Shown here one piece after another: positions 9,726 through 19,251 of a stretch of DNA of 64,000 bases. The notes below the pieces were generated by a model. The model saw nothing but the letters and a program-made list of their open reading frames with translations, made no database searches and was not told the DNA's origin. The DNA is from Alphaproteobacteria bacterium (GTDB lineage: Bacteria > Pseudomonadota > Alphaproteobacteria > Reyranellales > Reyranellaceae). Position 1 is the first letter of the stretch; every line of letters starts with the position of its first letter. The position numbers were made by a program, and so were the translations under genes. Location: assembly GCA_017307275.1 (NCBI GenBank), contig JAFKFK010000008.1, forward strand, positions 310,001 through 374,000, written 5' to 3'.

Positions 9726-9743
9726 TATTATTATTGTTGTTGT
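9726..9743. repeat. Short ATT/GTT trinucleotide run
   Basis: TATTATTATT followed by GTTGTTGT lies between the two binding-protein genes, 43-60 bases upstream of the downstream gene's start. It is a local AT-rich patch in GC-rich DNA. No function is evident. Confidence 0.45.
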
Positions 9744-9762
9744 CGGTGTTCGCCCTCGCTGA

Positions 9763-10755
9763 TCAGCCTTTGGCGGCGAGGCCGAGACTCTCGATGACTG
9801 CCTTCTCGTCCAGGTAGAGCTGGCGAGCAAACTTGTCGTAGGCGGCCGTCGTCATGTAGCGCGGCACCATATCGTACTTCTCGAGAGTGGCGATCACGGC
9901 CTTGTCCTCGAGCGCGATCTTGAAGGCATCGTCGATCTTCTTCACCACGGCGGGGTCCATGTTCTTCGGACCGCCGACGCCGAACGGCGAGTCGAACACC
10001 ATGTCGAAGCCGAGTTCCTTCAGGGTCGGCGCATCCGGCCAGTTCTTGGTACGCTTTTCCGTCCAGACGCAGAGCAGGCGGAGCTGGCCGCCGTCGACCA
10101 GCGGCTTCCAGCCGGTGGAGTCAGCCTGAAGGGTCGTGTGCTTGCCCAGCACGGCGGCATTGGTTTCCGCGCCGCCCTTGAACGGGACCTGCGTCCACTT
10201 GATGCCGGCCTGGGCCGCAATCCGCTCCATGCCGATATGCAGGGACGTCCCGGCGCCCGGCGTGCCGTAGGTCACCTTGCCCGGGTTGGCCTTGGCGAAC
10301 TCGATGACTTCCTTGAAGGTCTTGAAGGGCTGGTCGGCCGCCGTGGTGACACCGAAGGTGTAGCCGCTCAGATGCGAGATGTAGGTGAAGTCCTTCATCG
10401 GATCGAAGGCAGTCTTCTGCATCACCGGCAGGCGGAACACCGAGATCGGAAGCTGGGCGATCGTGTAGCCGTCGGGCTTAGCGGTGGCGGCCATCGTCGC
10501 CGGGCCGAGCGTGCCGGCCGCTCCACCCTTGTTGTCGACCTGGAAAGGCTGGCCCAGCACCTTGCTCGCCGATTCGCACATGGCGCGCAGAGTGATGTCG
10601 CTCGAACCACCGGCGGGCCACGGCACGATGAAGGTAATGGGCTTGCTGGGATAGGTCTGCGCGCGCGCCGCTGGCAGGTAAAGCGGCATTCCGACACCGG
10701 CAGCGATCACCGTGCCCAAGCCACCTTTGACGATACCGCGACGACGCATAGCCAT
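9763..10755 (-). CDS. Bug-family (TctC-like) binding protein, copy 2
   Basis: A 330-residue paralogue of the neighbouring binding protein: same length, same PGAGTSLHIGMERI loop, matching FRLPVMQKTAFDPMKDFTYI region and similar C-terminal end. The signal peptide starts MAMRRRG and ends near ARAQ at residue 33. The start at 10755 has GGAGGG nine bases upstream. The pair looks like a tandem duplication. Differences around the presumed pocket (GSSDITLR here, GSGVDLWHR in copy 1) suggest different or overlapping ligands, which is inference. Confidence 0.92.
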   Translation of the reverse strand: MAMRRRGIVKGGLGTVIAAGVGMPLYLPAARAQTYPSKPITFIVPWPAGGSSDITLRAMCESASKVLGQPFQVDNKGGAAGTLGPATMAATAKPDGYTIAQLPISVFRLPVMQKTAFDPMKDFTYISHLSGYTFGVTTAADQPFKTFKEVIEFAKANPGKVTYGTPGAGTSLHIGMERIAAQAGIKWTQVPFKGGAETNAAVLGKHTTLQADSTGWKPLVDGGQLRLLCVWTEKRTKNWPDAPTLKELGFDMVFDSPFGVGGPKNMDPAVVKKIDDAFKIALEDKAVIATLEKYDMVPRYMTTAAYDKFARQLYLDEKAVIESLGLAAKG

Positions 10756-10833
10756 TTTAGTTTCCCTCCGACTGAAATCTTTCGGCAACCTGTACGATGG
10801 TTCGGCCTAAGTAAAGGCGTTGCAGTTCCGCTG

Positions 10834-11457
10834 CTACGGTAAGACGCGCTTCATCCAGGCGGCGGTTGCCTGCGCGTCCTGACTCTCGCTCGTTTCAAGT
10901 TTCTCGATCACGCGTTTACGATCTTCAAGGTCACGGTTCTGGCTGAGCTTGATCTTGGTTTCGACCCGCGACAGCGCCATGCGAAATGCGACGATGCCCT
11001 TGGTCTGTGCTTCGGCATTGCCCGGCGGCAAACGGCGCAGGCTCCAGGAATCATCTCCTGTACCTTCGTAAGCTGTAGCAAGCTTGGTGAGAACGTCGAG
11101 TGCGCCCTGGGTGTCCTCGATCACCTGCGGCCGACCATAGGCGTGGACCGTGACGTAGTTCCACGTCGGCACTTTCACACCCGGCGCATACCAGGTGGGT
11201 GAAACATAAGCGTGCGGCCCCCAGAACAACGCCAGTGAATCGGCGTCACGCGCGAACAGCTTCCAGTGGGCATTGGCCCGCGCCATGTGACCGACGAGCG
11301 ATCCGTGTGGCGAACCATCGTCCTGCCAGAGCAGCGACAGATGCGTGGCCACCGGCGCACCGTCTTCGCCAGCGGTCATCAGCAGCGCCCAGCTATGGGC
11401 CTGCATGATCTCCCGGCCGATAGGTTCGTCGCCCTCGAAGTGTTTCGGAATGTACAT
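10834..11457 (-). CDS. FMN-binding negative transcriptional regulator, PaiB family
   Basis: A 207-residue PaiB-like protein with a split-barrel FMN-binding fold. Characteristic segments are MYIPKHFE at the N-terminus, THLSLLW, GHMARANAHW and YVSPTWY in the middle, and a C-terminal VAFRM region. Bacillus PaiB is a negative regulator of sporulation and protease genes; in proteobacteria the role is poorly defined. GGAGAGG precedes the start. It is 78 bases upstream of the binding-protein genes on the same strand and divergent from the dienelactone hydrolase gene. Confidence 0.9.
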   Translation of the reverse strand: MYIPKHFEGDEPIGREIMQAHSWALLMTAGEDGAPVATHLSLLWQDDGSPHGSLVGHMARANAHWKLFARDADSLALFWGPHAYVSPTWYAPGVKVPTWNYVTVHAYGRPQVIEDTQGALDVLTKLATAYEGTGDDSWSLRRLPPGNAEAQTKGIVAFRMALSRVETKIKLSQNRDLEDRKRVIEKLETSESQDAQATAAWMKRVLP

Positions 11458-11543
11458 GCGCGCCTCTCCGGCGGGTTCGGCTGAATGGTTGAACCCGGTC
11501 GCATTACCATGTCCAATGCCGCCCGCAACGAGGAGGAATTTTC

Positions 11544-12212
11544 ATGGGCGAAGATATTCGACTTAAGTCAGCCGCCGGCGAAATCGGCGCCTATCTCGCG
11601 ACTCCGACCGGGGCAGCCAAAGGCGGCATCGTCGTCATCCAGGAAATTTTCGGCGTCAATCATCACATCCGGGCCGTGACCGACAAGTTCGCGGCCGACG
11701 GCTATATCGCGCTGGCGCCGCGCTTCTTCGACCACATCAAGACCGGCGTCGAACTGGGCTATACGCCCGACACGATTGCCGAAGGCCGCAAGTTTGTGAC
11801 CGAACTCGGCCTCGACAAGCCCGTGCAGGACGTCGATGCCGCCATCGCCGAGCTGAAGAAGCGCGGCGCCAAGAAGGTCGGCGTCACCGGCTTCTGCTGG
11901 GGCGGCACCATCACCTGGCTGTCGGCGACGCGGCTCAAGCCCGATGCGGCAATCGCCTACTATGGCGGCGGCATCTATGGTACGCGGAACGAGAAGCCCA
12001 CCGTGCCGACGATGATGCATTTCGGCGACAAGGACATGCACATCCCGATGGAGCATGTGAACGAACTGCGCAAACTCCATCCCGGCGCGCAGATCTTCGA
12101 CTATCCGGCCGACCACGGTTTCCATTGCGACGAGCGCGGCAGCTACGATGCCGCCGCCTCCAAGCAAGCCTATGAGCGCACGCTCGCGTTCATGGCCAAG
12201 CACGTTGGCTAG
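11544..12212 (+). CDS. Dienelactone hydrolase family protein
   Basis: An alpha/beta hydrolase of 222 residues. The nucleophile elbow GFCWGG carries the Cys used in dienelactone hydrolases, and the other triad members fit the Asp of GDKDMHIP and the His of DHGFHC. Such enzymes open dienelactones in chlorocatechol breakdown, but many homologues act on other esters. A strong AGGAGG lies 8 bases before the start. The following CoA-transferase overlaps its end, implying co-transcription. Confidence 0.92.
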   Translation: MGEDIRLKSAAGEIGAYLATPTGAAKGGIVVIQEIFGVNHHIRAVTDKFAADGYIALAPRFFDHIKTGVELGYTPDTIAEGRKFVTELGLDKPVQDVDAAIAELKKRGAKKVGVTGFCWGGTITWLSATRLKPDAAIAYYGGGIYGTRNEKPTVPTMMHFGDKDMHIPMEHVNELRKLHPGAQIFDYPADHGFHCDERGSYDAAASKQAYERTLAFMAKHVG

Positions 12213-13440
12213 GAAACCTTCCCAAAAGACCTTCGAGCCCGGCGCACGCGGCCCCCTGAACGGGGTCCGCGTCGTCGACCTGTCTCGGCTGGTCGCGGGC
12301 AACGTGCTGACCTTGCAGCTCGCCGACTTCGGCGCCGAGGTCATCAAGATCGAGCCGCCGGAGGGCGACACCTTGCGCTCCTGGCGGGTCAAGGGCGTCG
12401 AGACAGCCTGGAAGGTCTATAGCCGCAACAAGAAGAGCATAGCCCTCGACCTGCGCTCCGATGCCGGCCGCACCATCGTGCGCGAGCTGGCGAAATCGGC
12501 AGCGATCGTGGTCGAAAGCTTCCGGCCGGGCGTCATGGAAGACATGGGCCTCTCGCCGGCCGAGCTGCATGCGATCAATCCCAAGCTGGTGATCCTGCGC
12601 ATTTCCGGCTGGGGCCAGGATGGCCGCTATCGTCACAAGCCGGGATTCGGCACCTTGATCGAAGGCTATAGCGGCTTCGCCTCGATGAACGGCTTTGCCG
12701 ATCGCGAGCCGGTGCTGCCGCCGATGTATCTCGCGGACTGCATGGCCGCCCTCAACGGCTACGGCGCCGTGATGGTGGCGCTGCGCGAGGTCGAGATGAA
12801 CGGCGGCAAGGGGCAGACTCTCGATCTGCCGCTGTTCGATCCGCTGTTTTCGATGCTCGGCCCGCAGGCGGCCAACCACAAGCTCACCGGCGACGTGAAG
12901 GTGCGCACCGGCAGCCGCTCGACCAATGCGGCCCCGCGCAATGTCTATCAGACGAAGGACGGCCACTGGGTGTGTCTCTCGGCGTCGACACAAGGCATGG
13001 CCGAGCGCGTGCTGGTGAAGATCGGTCGGCCCGAGCTGGCAAAGGATCCGCGTTTCGCCACCAACATCGAGCGCGTGAAGAATGGCATCGAGCTCGACGA
13101 GATCATCGGCAGCTTCATCGCTGCCCGCGATCTCGAGGAGAACCTGAAGTACTTCGACGAGGCCGGCGTCACCATCGGCCCGGTTAACGACATCTCGCAG
13201 ATCGTGCAGGACCCCTATGTGCTGGAGCGCGAGGCGCTGATCGAGATCCCCGACGAGGACATGGGCGAGCTGCCGACGCATCCCGTCGTGCCGCGGCTTT
13301 CGGGAACGCCCGGCGCCTTGAAGAGTGCGGCGCCCAGGATCGGCCAGCACAATGAAGAACTGTTGAAGCCGCTGCTGGGAGCCGCCGAGTACGATCGGCT
13401 CTGTGCTTCGGGCGCCATCTCCAAAGGGAAGAAGAAGTGA
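12205..13440 (+). CDS. CaiB/BaiF family (class III) CoA-transferase
   Basis: Moves CoA between carboxylic acids. The N-terminal core has LNGVRVVDLSR and the FGAEVIKIEPP segment; the catalytic Asp is the one in YLADCMAAL. The length is about 411 residues from the TTG at 12205, which overlaps the previous gene by 8 bases and gives a natural N-terminus shortly before GPLNGV. In-frame ATGs at 12172 and 12148 are alternatives; none has a clear ribosome binding site. It is coupled to a CoA-lyase by a GTGA overlap, so the two probably act in one acyl-CoA route. Confidence 0.92.
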   Translation: MARKPSQKTFEPGARGPLNGVRVVDLSRLVAGNVLTLQLADFGAEVIKIEPPEGDTLRSWRVKGVETAWKVYSRNKKSIALDLRSDAGRTIVRELAKSAAIVVESFRPGVMEDMGLSPAELHAINPKLVILRISGWGQDGRYRHKPGFGTLIEGYSGFASMNGFADREPVLPPMYLADCMAALNGYGAVMVALREVEMNGGKGQTLDLPLFDPLFSMLGPQAANHKLTGDVKVRTGSRSTNAAPRNVYQTKDGHWVCLSASTQGMAERVLVKIGRPELAKDPRFATNIERVKNGIELDEIIGSFIAARDLEENLKYFDEAGVTIGPVNDISQIVQDPYVLEREALIEIPDEDMGELPTHPVVPRLSGTPGALKSAAPRIGQHNEELLKPLLGAAEYDRLCASGAISKGKKK

Positions 13441-14342
13441 CCGTCCGCCGTCCTGCTCCGCCCGTCTGGCGCTCGATCCTCTATGTGCCGGGCAATGTGC
13501 CGAAGTTCATCGACAAGGCCCATGAGCGCGGGGCGGACTGCGTACTGGTCGATCTCGAAGACAGCGTTCAGCCGGCCCAGAAGCCCGAAGCCCGCGCCAT
13601 GCTGGCCGAGACAATGACGAAGGTGGCGCGCGGTGGCGCCGACGTCGCGGTGCGCATCAACCGGCCACTGCGCCTCGCCGTTCCCGACATCGAAGCCGCG
13701 GTGCGGCCGGGCCTCTCGGCGCTGTTCATCACCAAGACCGAAGGCGTGCAGCACCTCAGGCTGCTCGACGAGCTGGTGACGGAACTGGAGCGCGAGCGTG
13801 GCATGCCCGTCGGCAGCGTGGGTTTCGGCGCCATGATCGAGCATCCGCGCGCCCTCACCGAGTTGAACGATATCGCCGAACGGGGGCCGCGCGTCATCGC
13901 CATGATGCTGGGCGGCGAGGACTTCGCCTTGGAAACCGGCTCAGTACCGGGCGACGAGACGTTGGAACTGCCCAAGCGCATGGTGGCTTTCGCCGCACAA
14001 TCCCACGGCGTTGCCATGATCGGCATCCTGGGGACGGTCGCCGACTATTCCGATCCCGAAGCCTACAAAAAGAGCGCCATCCGGGCGCGGCGCTTCGGCT
14101 TTTCCGGCGGCACCTGCATTCACCCCGGCCTGGTACAGGCACTCAACGAGGCCTTCACGCCACCCGAAGAAGACGTGGCCTATGCGCGGAAACTGATCGC
14201 GGCAGACGAGAAAGCCGCAGCCGAGGGCCGCGGCTCCTTCTCGGTCGATGGCAAAATGATCGACATCCCGGTAATCGACCGGGCTCGTCGTCTGATCCAG
14301 CGCTACGAAGCCATCGAACACCGCCGGCTCAGGAAGGCCTGA
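13437..14342 (+). CDS. HpcH/HpaI-family CoA ester lyase (CitE-like)
   Basis: A 301-residue TIM-barrel lyase of the citrate lyase beta/malyl-CoA lyase family. Key segments are SILYVPGN, VLVDLEDSV (metal-ligand acid), GAMIEHPRAL and MLGGEDFALETG. The GTG start overlaps the CoA-transferase stop (GTGA), a sign of translational coupling. A CoA-transferase plus CitE-like lyase is the logic of dicarboxylate breakdown such as citramalate or itaconate, in which an acid is activated and then split; the actual substrate here is not determined. Confidence 0.92.
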   Translation: MTVRRPAPPVWRSILYVPGNVPKFIDKAHERGADCVLVDLEDSVQPAQKPEARAMLAETMTKVARGGADVAVRINRPLRLAVPDIEAAVRPGLSALFITKTEGVQHLRLLDELVTELERERGMPVGSVGFGAMIEHPRALTELNDIAERGPRVIAMMLGGEDFALETGSVPGDETLELPKRMVAFAAQSHGVAMIGILGTVADYSDPEAYKKSAIRARRFGFSGGTCIHPGLVQALNEAFTPPEEDVAYARKLIAADEKAAAEGRGSFSVDGKMIDIPVIDRARRLIQRYEAIEHRRLRKA

Positions 14343-14370
14343 GCCCTCCTGAGCTCATACCGGTGCCTGG

Positions 14371-14772
14371 TCAGGCGTCGACCAGGTCGGCTGGCGAACG
14401 CCAACGACGCATTTCGCCGATGCCCGTAAGATCGGACGTAAAGGCGATGACTTCCGCCGTGAGGCCGGCATTGAAGCTCTGGAGCAGAACTTCCCTGCCA
14501 TTTGCGAACTTCACGGCGTCCTTATGCGCGTAGGCGCCGCCTTCGACGCGCGTCATCACCACTTCTTCGATTGGTCCGACAGAGTAGGCTTGCTGCACGG
14601 CCTCGCCGATGCCCTCCAGCCTCAACCGGGCATCGGCCGGGATGCACACTGCGGTTTCGCAGTCGCGAGCGGCCGTGAAGCCCATGGTGCCGCTGGGGAA
14701 GCGGCGAAGCGTGTATTGCTCTTCTTGTGTCGCAGGACGTGAACGATAAAGCTCCAATGAGTAATCACACAT
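14371..14772 (-). CDS. Conserved hypothetical protein
   Basis: A 133-residue soluble protein that I cannot assign to a characterised family. It begins MCDYSLELYRSRPA, has no signal peptide or membrane segment, and contains two Cys in the first 50 residues. AGGAGG five bases before the ATG supports the start. It lies alone, convergent with the CoA-lyase gene and downstream of the petABC terminator, so it probably has its own promoter in 14773-14905. Confidence 0.75.
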   Translation of the reverse strand: MCDYSLELYRSRPATQEEQYTLRRFPSGTMGFTAARDCETAVCIPADARLRLEGIGEAVQQAYSVGPIEEVVMTRVEGGAYAHKDAVKFANGREVLLQSFNAGLTAEVIAFTSDLTGIGEMRRWRSPADLVDA

Positions 14773-14901
14773 GACGCCCTCCTGGGGTAGTGGACGTCAT
14801 CTGGACGTAGGACGGCCGCCCTTCTGGTCAAGGGCGCCCCTGTACAATTGATGAACTATCGGTTCGTACGGTTTCCTCATCCTTCGATAAGGACCGACCC
14901 G

Positions 14902-14940
14902 CCAAAGAAAAAGCCCCATACCTGAGGTATGGGGCTTTGA
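14902..14940 (-). terminator. Strong intrinsic terminator after petC
   Basis: A perfect 13-base inverted repeat (14910-14922 and 14926-14938) with a 3-base loop. Read on the minus strand, the stem is followed by TTTTTCTTT. It sits 20 bases beyond the petC stop and ends the petABC transcript. Confidence 0.92.
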
Positions 14941-14959
14941 TGTCTTCGAGGCGTGGAGC

Positions 14960-15742
14960 CTAGTGCTTGTCAGACCACACCATGCGCTTCACGGCGTACA
15001 TGAAGCCCGCCAGCGCCAGCAGGAACAGGATGACCCGCACGCCGGTGCGCTTGCGATCTTCCATATGCGGCTCGGACGCCCAGGCCAGGAACTCGACGAC
15101 GTCGGACGACTGCTGGTCGAGCGTCGACTTGGTGCCGTCGGTGTAGGCCACCTTGTCGTCCGCCAGCGGCGGCGCCATGGCGATCTTGTGACCGGGGAAG
15201 TACTTGTTGAAGTTGTCGTCCTTGGTGACGGCGAACTCCTTGATCTGCTCGGGAGTCAGCTTGTCGTAGGGCACATAGCCGATGAGGAGGCCATGGATGT
15301 AATCCGGGCCGTTGGCGCGCGCCTTGACGATGGTGCTGAGGTCGGGCGGCGCCTTGCCGTTGTTGGCGGCGGCAGCGGCGGCCATGTTCGGGAACGGCTT
15401 CTTGAAGCGGTCCGACGGACGCGCCGGACGCTCGATCGGCTGACCGTCGTCGTTGAGATCGGGGACGACAATGTCCTTGATCAGGTCCTTCACCTGGTTT
15501 TCGGTGAGGCCGAGTTCCATCAGGTTGCGATAGGCCACCAGCTGCAACGAATGGCAGGCCGCGCAGACGTCGTGATAGACCTGATACCCGCGCTGGGCGG
15601 CAGCACGGTCGTAGGTGCCGAACGGACCCTGGAAATGCCACTTCTTCTGCGGCGGTTGCTCCGTGGTGCCGGCCGCAATGGCGACCGCACCGGTGGCGAG
15701 GGCTGCGAGTGCGATGACACCCGTGGCGAGTAGCTTACGCAT
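14960..15742 (-). CDS. petC: Cytochrome c1 of the bc1 complex
   Basis: Periplasm-facing c-type cytochrome subunit of complex III that passes electrons from the Rieske protein to soluble cytochrome c. The product has 260 residues: a signal peptide (1-24), a CxxCH heme site (C60, C63, H64), a likely axial Met in KIAMAPPL, and a C-terminal anchor at about residues 234-253. It starts 5 bases after petB ends. A longer open frame runs into the petB region in another phase, but the signal peptide fixes the start at 15742. Confidence 0.97.
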   Translation of the reverse strand: MRKLLATGVIALAALATGAVAIAAGTTEQPPQKKWHFQGPFGTYDRAAAQRGYQVYHDVCAACHSLQLVAYRNLMELGLTENQVKDLIKDIVVPDLNDDGQPIERPARPSDRFKKPFPNMAAAAAANNGKAPPDLSTIVKARANGPDYIHGLLIGYVPYDKLTPEQIKEFAVTKDDNFNKYFPGHKIAMAPPLADDKVAYTDGTKSTLDQQSSDVVEFLAWASEPHMEDRKRTGVRVILFLLALAGFMYAVKRMVWSDKH

Positions 15743-15747
15743 GGCTC

Positions 15748-16983
15748 TTACACCGCCTTCTTCTTGAGCACCGCGTCGGCAATGCTGGGAGGCAATGGCA
15801 ACGGCCGTTCGATCTTGCCCAAGACCGGCAGCAGGATGAGGAAGTGGAAGAAGTAGTAGAGCGTGGCGAGCTGCGACAGCGGCACCCAGAAGCCTTCCGG
15901 CGGATTGGCGCCGCAGAAGCCCAGGACGATCACGTCGACCACCAGCACCATCATGAACCACTTGTAGATCGGCCGGAACGTGGCCGACCGGACACGAGAG
16001 GTATCGAGCCAGGGCAGGATGAACAGCACGGCGATGGCGCCGAACATGGCCAGCACGCCGCCGAGCTTGTCGGGAATGGCGCGCAGGATCGCGTAGAACG
16101 GCAGGAAGTACCATTCCGGCACGATGTGCGCCGGCGTCACCAGCGGGTCGGCCGGGATGTAGTTGTCCGGATGGCCCATGTAGTCGGGCGCGAAGAAGAC
16201 GAAGCCGGCATAGACGAGCAGGAAGACCACGACGCCGAAGCCGTCCTTCATCGTGTAGTACGGATGGAAGGGCACGGTGTCCTGCGGGCCCTTCGGGTCG
16301 ATGCCGGTCGGGTTGTTCGAGCCGTGGATGTGCAGCGCCACGACGTGCAGCGCCACGACGGCCACGATGACGAACGGCAGGAGGTAATGTAGCGCGAAGA
16401 AGCGGTTGAGCGTCGGGTTGTCGACGGCGAAGCCGCCCCACAGCCAGGTCACGATCGACTCGCCGACCACCGGAATGGCCGAGAACAGGTTGGTAATGAC
16501 GGTGGCGCCCCAGAAGCTCATCTGGCCCCACGGCAGGACGTAGCCCATGAACGCAGTCGCCATCATCAGCAGGAAGATGACGACGCCCAGGATCCACAGC
16601 AGTTCGCGCGGCGCCTTGTAGGAGCCGTAGTACATGCCGCGGAAGATATGGATGTAGACGGCGATGAAGAAGAACGACGCGCCGTTCATATGCAGGTCGC
16701 GGATCAGCCAGCCCTGCGGTACGTCACGGTCGATGCGCTCCACCGAATCGAAGGCCATCAGCACATGCGGCGTGTAGTTGGTCGCCAACACAATGCCCGT
16801 CGCGATCATGAGGACCAGCATCACCGTGGCGATCGCGCCGAAATTCCAGAAGTAGTTGAAATTCCGGGGCGTCGGGAAGGTGTGATACTCCTTCTCGATA
16901 TACGAGAAGATCGGCAGGCGGTGATCGATCCAGGCGACCACCTTGTTATTGAAGACCGGCGGCGTGCCGTGTGACGAGGCCAT
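15748..16983 (-). CDS. petB: Cytochrome b of the bc1 complex
   Basis: Membrane core of complex III with the two b hemes and the Qo and Qi quinone sites. The 411-residue protein has eight or so helices, the [13 protein letters not shown] segment, paired heme His residues in helices B and D, and the Qo-site PEWY motif. It is flanked by petA and petC in the normal order, with 44 and 5 base gaps. Length fits bacterial cytochrome b rather than the split b6/subunit IV form. Confidence 0.97.
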   Translation of the reverse strand: MASSHGTPPVFNNKVVAWIDHRLPIFSYIEKEYHTFPTPRNFNYFWNFGAIATVMLVLMIATGIVLATNYTPHVLMAFDSVERIDRDVPQGWLIRDLHMNGASFFFIAVYIHIFRGMYYGSYKAPRELLWILGVVIFLLMMATAFMGYVLPWGQMSFWGATVITNLFSAIPVVGESIVTWLWGGFAVDNPTLNRFFALHYLLPFVIVAVVALHVVALHIHGSNNPTGIDPKGPQDTVPFHPYYTMKDGFGVVVFLLVYAGFVFFAPDYMGHPDNYIPADPLVTPAHIVPEWYFLPFYAILRAIPDKLGGVLAMFGAIAVLFILPWLDTSRVRSATFRPIYKWFMMVLVVDVIVLGFCGANPPEGFWVPLSQLATLYYFFHFLILLPVLGKIERPLPLPPSIADAVLKKKAV

Positions 16984-17027
16984 TGCTGTGAACTCCAGCG
17001 AGATCAGTGGCGGGCGATCGACGTCGA

Positions 17028-17594
17028 TCAGCCGATGCGAACGAGGCTATCGGTCGAGAACAGGTACTCGGGAACCACGAGGTTCTTCGGTGCCGGTCCC
17101 TTACGGATGCGTCCAGAGGTGTCGTAGCTCGAGCCGTGGCAGGGGCAGAACCAGCCGCCGTACTCGCCCTTCGGGTCACCCGGCTTGTTGCCGAGCGGCA
17201 CGCAGCCGAGATGGGTGCAGACACCGATCATGATCAGCCATTCCGGCCGGACCTTCTTCGCGGTGTCGGTGACACGCGAATTGTCGGTCTGCGGATCGGG
17301 CAGGGCCGACATCGGCACCGCCTCGGCTTCCTTGATCTCTTCCGGTGTGCGGTGCCGGATGAACACCGGCTTGCCGCGCCACTTCACGGTAACGGCCTGG
17401 CCGACCTGGATCGGGGTGACATTCACCTCGACGGTCGACAGCGCGAGCGTGTCCGCGGCGGGATTGAGGTTGTTGATGAAGGGCCACGCGGTGGCCGCTG
17501 CACCGACGCCGGCAAGGGCGCCCGTCGCGACCATAAGGAAGTCGCGCCGGGTCGGGTCGCTGTGCCCGCCAGCTGGAATGCTTGAAGACGCCAT
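17028..17594 (-). CDS. petA: Rieske iron-sulfur subunit of the bc1 complex
   Basis: Carries the high-potential 2Fe-2S cluster that takes the first electron from quinol. The 188-residue product has a Tat-type N-terminus (TRRDFL at 15-20) that serves as the anchor, a hinge, and the two cluster boxes CTHLGC (C126, H128, C131) and CPCHGS (C150, C152, H153). Two of these Cys (C131, C152) form the usual disulfide. First gene of petABC; its promoter should lie in the 155-base gap toward trmL. Confidence 0.97.
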   Translation of the reverse strand: MASSSIPAGGHSDPTRRDFLMVATGALAGVGAAATAWPFINNLNPAADTLALSTVEVNVTPIQVGQAVTVKWRGKPVFIRHRTPEEIKEAEAVPMSALPDPQTDNSRVTDTAKKVRPEWLIMIGVCTHLGCVPLGNKPGDPKGEYGGWFCPCHGSSYDTSGRIRKGPAPKNLVVPEYLFSTDSLVRIG

Positions 17595-17749
17595 GATTTC
17601 TCTCTTCCATCCCCCCCGAGGAGATCGCGCCTTTAAACCGCGAAAGCCCCTTATGTTTCAAGGCTCTGTTGGTCGCAGTCCCGAAACGCGGCTTTCTGTG
17701 ACAGCGTGCCGCATCGGGCTTCCGCGCCGCGGACGGGAATACAAGAGCC

Positions 17750-18208
17750 ATGCAATTGGCCCTGTTCGAGCCCGACATCCCGCAAAACCTCGGCGCCTTC
17801 ATTCGCCTCTCGGCCTGCCTGGACGTCCCGCTGCACATCATCGAACCGTGCGGCTTCCCGGTAGACGACAAGCGGATCCGGCGGGCGTCCATGGACTATT
17901 ACGACCTCGCGAAAGTGGTCCGGCACGCCTCTTGGGCAGCCTTCCAGCGAGACCGGCCCTGCGGACGGCTGGTCCTGCTGACCACAACCGGCGCGATCCC
18001 CTTGCCCCAGGCTCACTTCCAGACCGACGACACCCTGCTGCTGGGCCGCGAGAGCGCCGGGGCCCCTCCGGAGGTGCATGAGGCAGCCGGGCTCAGGGTC
18101 CGGGTGCCGCTCAAAAAAGGCGCACGTTCACTCAATGTCGCGCTCGCAGGCGCGATGGTATTGAGCGAAGCGCTTCGCCAGACTTCAGGATTCCAAAACC
18201 TCGCATGA
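17750..18208 (+). CDS. trmL: tRNA (cytidine/uridine-34-2'-O)-methyltransferase TrmL
   Basis: SPOUT-class enzyme that methylates the wobble ribose of tRNA-Leu isoacceptors. At 152 residues it is the minimal SPOUT length. It has the N-terminal [12 protein letters not shown], the SAM-binding knot LLGRESAG and the C-terminal [11 protein letters not shown] motif. It is divergent from petA and overlaps hemF by four bases (ATGA), so trmL-hemF form a coupled unit. Confidence 0.94.
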   Translation: MQLALFEPDIPQNLGAFIRLSACLDVPLHIIEPCGFPVDDKRIRRASMDYYDLAKVVRHASWAAFQRDRPCGRLVLLTTTGAIPLPQAHFQTDDTLLLGRESAGAPPEVHEAAGLRVRVPLKKGARSLNVALAGAMVLSEALRQTSGFQNLA

Positions 18209-19128
18209 CCCAGCCAGCCCGCCACGCCACCGGCCCCCAAGGCCCCTCGCCGCTGCCCGACGACACGACCATTGCCCAGCGCAAGGCCGAGGCTCGGACC
18301 TGGTTTGAAGGGTTGCGTGACAAGATCTGCGCCGCTTTCGAGAAGATCGAAGACGACCTCGAAGGCACACATCGCGACAAGCCGGCCGGCCGGTTCGAGC
18401 GCAAGGCCTGGCAGCGCGACAAGGGGCCCAACGGCGAGGACCGCGGCGGCGGCACTATGGCGCTGATGCGCGGCCGGGTCTTCGAGAAGGTTGGCGTCAA
18501 CGTCTCATCGGTGTTCGGCGAGTTCAGCCCCGAGTTCCGCAATCAGATTCCCGGCGCCAACCAGGACCCGCGCTTCTTCGCCTCCGGCATCTCGCTGGTC
18601 GCCCACATGCAATCGCCCAGAGTGCCGGCGGTACACATGAACACGCGGTTCATCGTGACGACGCGCAGCTGGTTCGGCGGCGGCGCCGACCTGACTCCAA
18701 TGGCGCCGCACGATCCCGACACGCGGGACTTCCACACCACTCTGCGGGCAGCCTGCGATGCCCATGATCCCACTTACTATCAGCGCTTCAAGGAATGGTG
18801 CGACGAGTACTTCTTCCTGCCGCATCGCAATGAGCCGCGCGGAGTCGGCGGCATCTTCTACGACTATCTCGACAGCGGCGAGCACGCCCGCGACTTCGCC
18901 TTCACGCGCGATGTTGGCACGGCCTTCCTCGACATCTATCCCAAGTTGGTACGCCGCCACATGAATGAGCCCTGGACCGAGGCCGAGCGCGCCCATCAGC
19001 TGGCGCGGCGCGGACGCTACGTCGAATTCAACCTGCTCCACGATCGCGGCACCAAGTTCGGTTTGATGACCGGCGGCAACGTCGAAGCGATCCTGATGTC
19101 GCTGCCACCGGAGGTGCGCTGGCCGTAA
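18205..19128 (+). CDS. hemF: Oxygen-dependent coproporphyrinogen III oxidase
   Basis: Aerobic heme-synthesis enzyme that decarboxylates coproporphyrinogen III to protoporphyrinogen IX. The 307-residue product has the family segments [29 protein letters not shown] and the C-terminal [10 protein letters not shown]. It overlaps trmL by four bases. Placement next to petABC, which needs heme, is suggestive but not proof of co-regulation. Confidence 0.97.
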   Translation: MTQPARHATGPQGPSPLPDDTTIAQRKAEARTWFEGLRDKICAAFEKIEDDLEGTHRDKPAGRFERKAWQRDKGPNGEDRGGGTMALMRGRVFEKVGVNVSSVFGEFSPEFRNQIPGANQDPRFFASGISLVAHMQSPRVPAVHMNTRFIVTTRSWFGGGADLTPMAPHDPDTRDFHTTLRAACDAHDPTYYQRFKEWCDEYFFLPHRNEPRGVGGIFYDYLDSGEHARDFAFTRDVGTAFLDIYPKLVRRHMNEPWTEAERAHQLARRGRYVEFNLLHDRGTKFGLMTGGNVEAILMSLPPEVRWP

Positions 19129-19251
19129 TCGCGCCCCGCCGAACTAAAAATTGCCACAAGGCGGAACAATTTACTCTTCAAGCGTGCCATGTCGCCCTGA
19201 CCGGCGCATGAGAAGAAGAACAACGAGAAAATGACAAAGGGAGGAAATCAA

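Noticed and set aside
15743..16597. Apparent N-terminal extension of cytochrome c1 by 285 residues
   Set aside because: It is petB read in the wrong phase. The signal peptide and gap after petB place the c1 start at 15742.
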